64,000 nucleotides of DNA from positions 1-64,000 of the forward strand of contig NZ_JABZEO010000001.1 in the NCBI RefSeq assembly GCF_013385175.1. Direction: 5' to 3'. The position numbers and the translations under genes were made by a program. The DNA is from Allochromatium humboldtianum. Lineage in GTDB: Bacteria > Pseudomonadota > Gammaproteobacteria > Chromatiales > Chromatiaceae. Of the stretch, positions 57,490-64,000 are shown piece after piece. The notes under the pieces are model-generated. The model had not been told where the DNA came from. It was given only the letters and a program-made list of their open reading frames with translations, and searched no databases. The first letter of the stretch is position 1; every line of letters begins with the position of its first letter.

Positions 57490-57522
57490 CGCGGCTGCAC
57501 GCCGAGAGGAAAGCCGCCTGAT
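57490..57522 (+). pseudogene. 3' fragment of the 66-residue gene
   Basis: Matches the last ten codons of the gene at 54779-54979, including the TGA, with a few changes; the upstream part is lost. It marks where the relic resumes similarity with the first element. Confidence 0.6.
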
Positions 57523-57587
57523 CGCTATTGACCCACGGATGGTTCACACTCACATTCGAGACACCGACACCCCGAGAGGGATACCCC

Positions 57588-57914
57588 ATGACCACCTTTG
57601 TGCTCGACACCCTGGCCTATGCCGAAACGCTCAAGGCCGGTGGATTCAACGAACAGCAAGCCGCGACACAGGCCCGCGCCCTGGCCGAGATCATTGACCG
57701 GCAGATGTCGACCAAGGCCGAGGTCGAGGCCCACGAGAACAACCTGCGGCGCGACATCGAGGCACTGCGCCTGGAGATGAAGCGAGACATCGCGGAGACG
57801 AACGCCCGAATTGCCGAGAGTAAGGCCGAACTCATCCGCTGGGTCGTCGGGGCGGGATTCCTTCAGACCACGCTCATCATCGGCGCGCTGATGAAGATGG
57901 GCGGAATGGTCTAA
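57588..57914 (+). CDS. DUF1640-like coiled-coil protein with membrane tail, full copy
   Basis: 108 residues. LDTLAYAETLKAGGFNEQQA, coiled coil (RALAEIIDRQMSTKAEVEAH) and C-terminal membrane helix (WVVGAGFLQTTLIIGALMKM). It is the longer version of the gene at 55046. GAGAGGG lies upstream of the ATG. Such small proteins often sit at the edge of mobile elements; their role is not known. Confidence 0.7.
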   Translation: MTTFVLDTLAYAETLKAGGFNEQQAATQARALAEIIDRQMSTKAEVEAHENNLRRDIEALRLEMKRDIAETNARIAESKAELIRWVVGAGFLQTTLIIGALMKMGGMV

Positions 57915-58061
57915 GCGAGCCCCAAAAGGCCATGATCCCAGACCGCTCAGTGCTACTGGTGTGCGCACGCCGGTATTGACGGAGCCTGGGCGGCCGCACA
58001 GAATCCCTTCACTCGATCCTGCTGTGCTTGATCGTGGGAACCCGGTCTCTTCAAGTCGATT

Positions 58062-60758
58062 ATGGCGGAACCTCCAGGGATGCCAAACGATCTCCCCGAC
58101 CTCGATCAGTGCGCGTCCGAGCCGATTCATCTGGCGGGTGCGATCCAACCGCACGGCGTCTTGCTCGCCCTCCATGAGTCGCCGTGGCGCATCGTCCAGG
58201 CGACTGCAAACTGCAAGGATCGGCTCGGAATCGCGCCGGCGGCTCTGCTGGAGCGTGAGCTGGACAGCGTACTGGGAGTGGAACTGCTGACAGCCGCCCA
58301 AGCCGGTTTGGCGACGTACCGCGAACAACCCAGCGCCCCGGTCTCGTTCGCTTGGTGCTCGCCGCTGGATGGCGTCGCCTTCACCGGTTATGTGCATGAA
58401 TCCGAGGCATTGGTGATCCTTGAACTGGAGCCGGCGCCGTCACCTCCCGGCGCCTCCGACGACCTGCTCGCCCGCGCCGTGCGCGGACTCGTCGGGGTCC
58501 GCGCCCAAGCGGATCTACCGCTGAAACTCCAGCAGGCGGCAACCTTGCTGCGCGACCTCACCGGCTATGATCGCGTGATGGTCTACCGCTTCGATCCGGT
58601 CGACTGGCACGGCGAGGTCGTCGCCGAGGCGCGGCGTCCCGACCTGGAGCCTTACCTGGGACTGCACTATCCCGCGTCCGATATTCCGGATCAGGCCCGA
58701 CGGCTCTACCTGATCAACCGTACCCGCGCGATCGTCGATATCGACTATGTCCCGGTGCCGATCGAGCCGGAACCGAACCCCATCACGGGCCGGCCGCTCG
58801 ATCTCTCGCGCAGTCTGCTGCGCAGCGTCTCCCCGGTGCATGTGGAATACCTCCGCAACATGGGGGTCCGTGCCACCCTGACGCTGTCCCTGTTCCACGA
58901 CGACCGGCTGTGGGGCTTGATCGCCTGCCATCATCTCTCTCCCTATTGGGTTTCAGACGAGATCCGTCGGGTCATGGACTGGATGGCCCAGGATCTGGAG
59001 ACACAGATCCAGGTGGCCGAGGATCGGCGCCGTCGTCTGTATGAGCAGCATCTGAAGACCTGCCGCGAGCGGGTGATGGCGGCGGTGCGTCAGGGGGTGA
59101 GACTCCAGAACCTGCTGACGGGCGCGCATCAAGCCGACCTGCTTGGAGCGGTCGGTGCTGAAGGCATGGCCCTGATCGCCGGCTCCCAGGTTTATACGGC
59201 CGGCACGACGCCTGAGGCCGAACGGATCTCCCAGTTGGCTGTCGACCTCTGCCGGCACATCAATGATGACTATTCGTCGCTGTTCGCCACCGACTGTCTG
59301 AGTGACCATCTGCCCGAGACGGTCGATCTGGGGCCAACGGCGGCTGGGCTGATGTTCCTGCGCCTGGCGTCTGCTCGGGATCTCGGGCTACTGTGGTTTC
59401 GGGCCGAACAGGTGCGGCATGTGACCTGGGCCGGCAACCCGGACAAGATGGTCAGCATCGGGCCGGATGGTCGCATCGGACCGCGACAGTCATTCGCCGC
59501 CTGGCGGCAGACGGTGCGGTTGCGCAGTTGGCGCTGGGCGCATGAGGAGCTGGCCTCCGCAACCGAGCTTGGCGCACTCATCGATATCGAGCTGCGCCAT
59601 CAGGCCGAGGCGGCCTCCCAGGCCAAGTCGATCTTTCTCGCCAACATGAGCCATGAGATCCGCAACCCGCTCAATGCCGTGCTCGGCATGGCGCGCCTCA
59701 TGCGCCAGCAAGCCCTCATCCCGACACAGGCCGAGCGGTTGGACAAGATCGAGGTGGCGGGGCGTCATCTGCTCGATCTCATCAACAACATCCTCGATCT
59801 CTCCAAGATCGAAGACGGTAAGCTGACGCTGGAGGAATCAGAGGTCCGTATCGAAGCGATCATGCGCAATCTCGTGGCCATGCTCTCCGATCAGGCGGCG
59901 GAAAAAGGCTTGAAGCTCTGCGTCAAACTCCAGGCTTGGCCGTCGCATCTGCTCGGTGATTCAGCCCGTCTCCAGCAGGCATTGCTGAACTATGCAAGCA
60001 ATGCCATCAAATTCACCCAGTACGGTTCCGTCACACTGCGCGCCTTCCCCGAAGCGGACCTGGGTGACAGCGTCCTGGGGCGTTTCGAGGTCGAAGACAC
60101 AGGTATCGGGATCGCAGCCGAGCATCTATCCCGTCTGTTCAACGAGTTCGAGCAATTGGACACCTCGATCACCCGTCAGTATGGTGGAACCGGACTCGGG
60201 CTGGCCTTGACCCAGCAGCTCGCCCGGCTGATGGGCGGTGAGGCCGGGGTCGAGAGCACGCTAGGGGTTGGCAGTACCTTCTGGTTCACCGTGCGCCTGA
60301 AGCGTGGAACTCCGTCTATAGCGTCCGTGCCGGAGCCGGCGCCCATCGAGATGGACGAACTCATGCAGGTCTGCGCCGGATGCCGTCTTCTGCTCGTCGA
60401 GGACGAACCGATCAACCGCGAGGTGACACTCGAACTGATCGCCGATCTGGGGCTGCACACCGACACCGCCGAGAACGGGGCCGAGGCGCTGGAGTGCGTA
60501 CAACGACACCGCTATGACCTCATCTTGATGGACATGCAGATGCCTGTCATGGGCGGGCTGGAAGCCACACGTCGGATTCGCCGACTTCCGATGGACACCC
60601 AGCCTCCCATCGTGGCCATGACCGCCAATGCCTTTGCCGATAACCAGACACAATGCCTGGAGGCTGGCATGAACGATTTTCTCACCAAGCCGGTCGAGCC
60701 CCAGCAGCTCCTGGCCACCCTCCAGTATTGGTTTTCACGGACTGAGCATCAATCGTAG
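58062..60758 (+). CDS. bphP: Bacteriophytochrome hybrid histidine kinase
   Basis: 898 residues: PAS-GAF-PHY photosensor, HisKA, HATPase, receiver. Cys17 in LDQCASEPIHLAGAIQPHGV is the biliverdin attachment Cys. GAF has PASDIPDQARRLYLIN and SPVHVEYLRNMGVRATL; the PHY tongue has WAGNPDK and PRQSF. Kinase: His531 in NMSHEIRNPLNAVLGM, N box NYASNAIKFT, DTGIGI, GGTGLGLALT. Receiver: Asp824 in LMDMQMPVMGG. A red/far-red light sensor, fitting a phototroph. Start at ATG 58062; a second ATG at 58080 is possible. It lies right beside the mobile relic and overlaps gloB by 10 bases tail to tail. Confidence 0.95.
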   Translation: MAEPPGMPNDLPDLDQCASEPIHLAGAIQPHGVLLALHESPWRIVQATANCKDRLGIAPAALLERELDSVLGVELLTAAQAGLATYREQPSAPVSFAWCSPLDGVAFTGYVHESEALVILELEPAPSPPGASDDLLARAVRGLVGVRAQADLPLKLQQAATLLRDLTGYDRVMVYRFDPVDWHGEVVAEARRPDLEPYLGLHYPASDIPDQARRLYLINRTRAIVDIDYVPVPIEPEPNPITGRPLDLSRSLLRSVSPVHVEYLRNMGVRATLTLSLFHDDRLWGLIACHHLSPYWVSDEIRRVMDWMAQDLETQIQVAEDRRRRLYEQHLKTCRERVMAAVRQGVRLQNLLTGAHQADLLGAVGAEGMALIAGSQVYTAGTTPEAERISQLAVDLCRHINDDYSSLFATDCLSDHLPETVDLGPTAAGLMFLRLASARDLGLLWFRAEQVRHVTWAGNPDKMVSIGPDGRIGPRQSFAAWRQTVRLRSWRWAHEELASATELGALIDIELRHQAEAASQAKSIFLANMSHEIRNPLNAVLGMARLMRQQALIPTQAERLDKIEVAGRHLLDLINNILDLSKIEDGKLTLEESEVRIEAIMRNLVAMLSDQAAEKGLKLCVKLQAWPSHLLGDSARLQQALLNYASNAIKFTQYGSVTLRAFPEADLGDSVLGRFEVEDTGIGIAAEHLSRLFNEFEQLDTSITRQYGGTGLGLALTQQLARLMGGEAGVESTLGVGSTFWFTVRLKRGTPSIASVPEPAPIEMDELMQVCAGCRLLLVEDEPINREVTLELIADLGLHTDTAENGAEALECVQRHRYDLILMDMQMPVMGGLEATRRIRRLPMDTQPPIVAMTANAFADNQTQCLEAGMNDFLTKPVEPQQLLATLQYWFSRTEHQS

Positions 60759-61525
60759 CGCTCGTCCTTCCAGCGTCTGAGGGCGGTGAAGACCTCGGCG
60801 CTCGTGGCCACCCTGTGCCCGGCCTGACGCTCGGCGGCGGCGATGACGTTCGGTTCGCGGGTGCGCAGAAAGGGATTGGTGGCGCGTTCCAGATCCAGGC
60901 GTGAGGGAACGGTCGGCTGTCCGCTGGAGCGCAGCAGTTGGGTCTGACGCACGCGCTCGGCCAGCGCCGGACTGTCCGGCTCGACCCACTCGGCGAAACC
61001 GAGATTGGCCTGAGTGTATTCGTGCGCGCAATAGCAGAGCGTGTCGGCGGGCAGAGTGGTGATCCGTTCCAGTGAATGGGCGAGTTGCTCGAAGGTGCCG
61101 TCGAAGACCCGTCCGCACCCGGCCGCAAACAGCGTGTCGCCGCAGAACAGCCGGCCGGCGCCCAGATAGGCGATATGGCTTGAGGTGTGACCCGGAACCT
61201 CCAGCACCTGGAAGGGCGTCGTCAATCCAGCCGGAACGAAGGTCTCGCCCTCGCGCCGACGGTGAGTGAGAGCACGGATGCGATCGTCGTCCGGGCCGTT
61301 GATCTCCAGTCCTGGGAAGGCCGCGAGCAACTCATCCAGCCCGCCGGTGTGATCATAGTGATGATGCGTGATCAGCACCGCCGTCAGGGTCAGCCGCTCG
61401 GCGCTCAACCGCTCCAGCACGGGTTCTGCATCACCCGGATCGACCACGACCGTGTGGCCGGCCCCTTCGGTCAGCAGCCAGATGTAGTTGTCCTCGAAGG
61501 CTGGAATCGGCTGGACGTCGAGCAT
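60749..61525 (-). CDS. gloB: Hydroxyacylglutathione hydrolase (glyoxalase II)
   Basis: 258 residues. Metallo-beta-lactamase fold with [42 protein letters not shown] and [13 protein letters not shown] (second metal-site His). It hydrolyses S-lactoylglutathione to lactate in methylglyoxal detoxification. Start at [14 protein letters not shown], 4 bases after dxs, so the two form an operon. Confidence 0.95.
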   Translation of the reverse strand: MLDVQPIPAFEDNYIWLLTEGAGHTVVVDPGDAEPVLERLSAERLTLTAVLITHHHYDHTGGLDELLAAFPGLEINGPDDDRIRALTHRRREGETFVPAGLTTPFQVLEVPGHTSSHIAYLGAGRLFCGDTLFAAGCGRVFDGTFEQLAHSLERITTLPADTLCYCAHEYTQANLGFAEWVEPDSPALAERVRQTQLLRSSGQPTVPSRLDLERATNPFLRTREPNVIAAAERQAGHRVATSAEVFTALRRWKDERYD

Positions 61526-61529
61526 GGTT

Positions 61530-63434
61530 TCAGCCCCCGTGTTCGTGCCGCGCAAGTTCGGCCTGGAGACTGGCGATGATGCCCGGCGCATCCAGTCCCA
61601 CATCGGCGAGCTGTTCATGGTGCTCGGCATGATCGACATAGCGGTCGGGCAGACCCAGATGCAGACAGCGCCTGACCACGCCCTGCTCCGACAGCAGCTC
61701 GGCCACGCCACTGCCCGCGCCGCCGGCGATCGCGTTCTCCTCCAGCGTCACCAGGATCTCGTGACGCGCGGCCAGATCCAGGATCAGCGCCGCGTCGAGC
61801 GGTTTGACGAAGCGCATGTCGGCGACCGTGGCATCGAAGACCTCTGCGGCCTCCAGCGCGGTCTTGACCAGCGGACCGAAAGCGAGCAGGGCGATCCGCG
61901 ACCCTTCGCGCACGATCTCGCCCCGGCCGATCGGCAGTGCCGGAGCATTCGGATTGATGGCCACACCCGGACCGCCGCCGCGCGGATAGCGCACCAGCGC
62001 CGGGCCTTCGTATTCATAGGCCGCCCTGAGCATCCGCCGGCATTCGTTCTCGTTCGATGGGGTCATGATGACCAGGTTCGGGATCGGGCGGCAGAAGCTC
62101 AGATCGAAGCTGCCGGCATGGGTCGCACCGTCCGGCCCGACCAGTCCGCCGCGATCGACGGCAAAGGTCACGTCCAGGTTCTGGAGCGCCACGTCATGCA
62201 CGAGCTGGTCATAGGCGCGTTGCAGGAAGCTCGAATAGATGGCCACGACCGGCTTCAGCCCCTCGCAGGCGAGTCCGGCGGCCAGCGTCACCGCGTGCTG
62301 CTCGGCGATGCCGACGTCGAAATAGCGCTCGGGGAAGCGCTTGGAAAAGGCCGTCAGACCCGAGCCTTCGCACATGGCGGGCGTGATGCCGACCAGACGC
62401 GGATCGGCGGCGGCGGTGTCATGGAGCCAGCCGCCGAAGATCTGGGTATAGGTCGGTCCCGCGCCCTTGGCCTTGAGCAGTTGTCCGGTCTGGCGATCGA
62501 AGGGCGTGACGCCATGGTAGATCACCGGCTGACCCTCGGCCGGCTCGAAGCCGCGTCCCTTCTTGGTCACGATGTGCAGCAGGCGCTGGCCGGGCATGTC
62601 CTTGATATTGCGCAGGGTGCGCAGCAGTCCGTCCATGTCGTGCCCGTCGACCGGGCCGATGTAGTTGAAACCCAGCTCCTCGAACAGCGTGCTGGGCATC
62701 AGCATGCCCTTCATGTGCTCTTCCCAGCGCCCGACCAGATGGCGCAACTGCGGCATCCCGGCCAGGGCGTGCTTGCTGCCTTCGCGCACGCTGGTGTAGA
62801 GCTTGCCCGAGAGCAGACGCGCCAGATGGTTGCTGATGGCGCCGACCGGCGGCGAGATCGACATCTCGTTGTCATTGAGGATGACCACCAGATCGATGTC
62901 CATCGAGCCGGCATGGTTGAGCGCCTCGAACGCCATACCGGCACTGAGCGCCCCGTCGCCGATGATGGCGATCACGGTGCGCCGTTCGCCTCTCTGCTTG
63001 GCGGCGAGCGCCATGCCGAGCGCGGCGCTGATCGAGGTGCTGGAGTGGCCGACGCCGAAGGTGTCGTATTCGCTCTCACCGCGCTTGGGGAATCCCGAGA
63101 TGCCGTCTTTCTGGCGCAGCGTGCACATGCGGTCGCGTCGCCCGGTGAGGATCTTGTGCGGATAAGCCTGATGACCGACGTCCCACACCAGCCGGTCGTG
63201 CGGCGTGTCGAAGACATAGTGCAGACCGAGCGTCAGCTCCACCACGCCGAGTCCGGCCGCCAGATGTCCGCCGGTCTTGGAGACGCATTCGATCAAAAAG
63301 GAACGCAGCTCGCTGGCGAGTTCGGGAAGCTGGCTCTCGGACAGGGCGCGCAGGTCGGCCGGACTGTCGATCGAGTCCAAGAGGGGACGTCGGTGCGCGC
63401 CGACGCCGGAATCGGTCAGGGTGCGATGTGGCAT
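61530..63434 (-). CDS. dxs: 1-deoxy-D-xylulose-5-phosphate synthase
   Basis: 634 residues. First enzyme of the MEP isoprenoid pathway, joining pyruvate and glyceraldehyde 3-phosphate with thiamine diphosphate. [36 protein letters not shown], the ThDP/metal motif [19 protein letters not shown], and the transketolase C-terminal parts ([25 protein letters not shown] replaced by GPDGATHAG) are seen. In a phototroph it supplies carotenoid and bacteriochlorophyll precursors. Confidence 0.97.
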   Translation of the reverse strand: MPHRTLTDSGVGAHRRPLLDSIDSPADLRALSESQLPELASELRSFLIECVSKTGGHLAAGLGVVELTLGLHYVFDTPHDRLVWDVGHQAYPHKILTGRRDRMCTLRQKDGISGFPKRGESEYDTFGVGHSSTSISAALGMALAAKQRGERRTVIAIIGDGALSAGMAFEALNHAGSMDIDLVVILNDNEMSISPPVGAISNHLARLLSGKLYTSVREGSKHALAGMPQLRHLVGRWEEHMKGMLMPSTLFEELGFNYIGPVDGHDMDGLLRTLRNIKDMPGQRLLHIVTKKGRGFEPAEGQPVIYHGVTPFDRQTGQLLKAKGAGPTYTQIFGGWLHDTAAADPRLVGITPAMCEGSGLTAFSKRFPERYFDVGIAEQHAVTLAAGLACEGLKPVVAIYSSFLQRAYDQLVHDVALQNLDVTFAVDRGGLVGPDGATHAGSFDLSFCRPIPNLVIMTPSNENECRRMLRAAYEYEGPALVRYPRGGGPGVAINPNAPALPIGRGEIVREGSRIALLAFGPLVKTALEAAEVFDATVADMRFVKPLDAALILDLAARHEILVTLEENAIAGGAGSGVAELLSEQGVVRRCLHLGLPDRYVDHAEHHEQLADVGLDAPGIIASLQAELARHEHGG

Positions 63435-63608
63435 GGTCTCTGGCGGCTATCGTGTGACAAGGCGGGGTATCTTAGTGCAATCGTCGCCGGGCTGCCCAAT
63501 CGATCGCATCCGGCCAATCGCTGCCGACGAAGATCGATCGCGTCGCGAACCCGCGCCTTTGTTACCATGGGGTCTCGATGTTGGTCATTTCAAACCCAAG
63601 CCACCGCG
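63435..63608. other. Divergent promoter region dxs / cysS
   Basis: 174 bases between divergent starts. No hairpin or binding motif stands out; promoters for both directions are expected. Confidence 0.4.
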
Positions 63609-64000
63609 ATGCTACAGATCCACAACAGCCTGACCCGCCAGAAAGCTCCCTTCCAACCCATCGAACCCGGCAAGGTCCGCATGTATGTCTGCGGCATGAC
63701 GGTCTACGACTACTGTCATCTCGGTCATGCGCGGGTGCTGGTGGTGTTCGACGTGGTCTATCGCTATCTGCGTGCGCTCGGCTATGACGTGACCTATATC
63801 CGCAACATCACGGATATCGACGACAAGATCATCCGCCGCGCCAATGAGAACGGCGAACCCTTCCAGGCGTTGACCGAGCGTTTCATCCAGGCCATGCGCG
63901 AGGACAGCGAGGCGCTCGGCGTGCTGCCGCCGACCGACGAGCCGCGCGCCACGGCGCACATCGGCGAGATCCTGGCCATGGTCCGGACCCTGATCGACAA
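63609..64000 (+). CDS. cysS: Cysteinyl-tRNA synthetase, N-terminal part (cut by window end)
   Basis: The first 130 codons are present. [39 protein letters not shown] (zinc-binding Cys and the HIGH-class signature HLGH), [13 protein letters not shown] and the class I fold continue to the window edge without a stop. It charges tRNA-Cys. No in-frame defect is seen. Confidence 0.95.
   Translation, partial: MLQIHNSLTRQKAPFQPIEPGKVRMYVCGMTVYDYCHLGHARVLVVFDVVYRYLRALGYDVTYIRNITDIDDKIIRRANENGEPFQALTERFIQAMREDSEALGVLPPTDEPRATAHIGEILAMVRTLID

Larger units (their letters stand above)
55516..57943. mobile_element. Relic of a second related element
   Basis: The left part (55573 to about 55876) matches the left end of the first element, including the start of an integrase gene. 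The right part (about 57490 to 57943) matches the first element's right end up to CAGACC. Between them lies only a HipA-type gene. No third copy of the 57-bp repeat is found at the right edge, so the relic cannot excise by itself. Confidence 0.8.

Overview
The window is GC-rich gammaproteobacterial chromosome, most likely from a purple sulfur bacterium of the Chromatiaceae (an Allochromatium or Thiocystis relative). The basis is an inference from a complete bacteriophytochrome hybrid kinase, a Xanthomonas-order type II secretion operon, paired gltB/gltD, dxs, mtaB and cysS, and strong G/C third-position preference in most genes. The genus is not proven by the sequence.

Layout. 459-4503: a minor-pilin operon (pilE, fimT, pilW, pilX, pilV) visibly richer in A/T than its surroundings, without pilY1. 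4510-9143: an exported protein, a large GT-C-like membrane glycosyltransferase, a GtrA flippase and a GtrB-type polyprenyl-phosphate sugar transferase. The PilV here carries a mucin-like Ser/Thr tract, so this may be a pilin or envelope glycosylation set. 9150-10964: an IS21-like end remnant, a winged-helix protein and an Rpn-family nuclease. 11025-20037: type II secretion operon in the order F-G-H-I-J-K-L-M-N-D, without gspE, closed by a perfect palindromic terminator shared with the convergent gltBD operon (20111-26225, minus strand).

26627-31174 holds exported proteins of unknown role, including a DUF2272 lipoprotein and a transglutaminase-like protein with a visible Cys-His-Asp set. 31286-37792 encodes a hybrid histidine kinase and a very large protein whose kinase and HPt parts have lost key residues but whose receiver, GGDEF and EAL parts remain. 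Then come an SDF-family transporter, a stand-alone MurE-like ligase, an exported alpha-crystallin-like protein, an NTF2-like protein and MtaB.

43422-57943 is the accessory region. A 12-kb integrative element (43454-55515) sits in a tRNA-Ser(UGA) gene between perfect 57-bp direct repeats. It encodes a tyrosine integrase, chains of tiny translationally coupled genes, a TOPRIM/DUF3987 primase-helicase, SSB, a DUF5681 protein and a serine resolvase, but no capsid, terminase or conjugation genes. It carries several inverted repeats, one of which would hide a ribosome binding site. Next to it is a relic of a second, related element (55516-57943) reduced to an integrase stub, a solitary HipA/YjjJ-type kinase and a duplicated coiled-coil gene. 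Ordinary chromosome resumes with the phytochrome kinase, gloB, dxs and the start of cysS.
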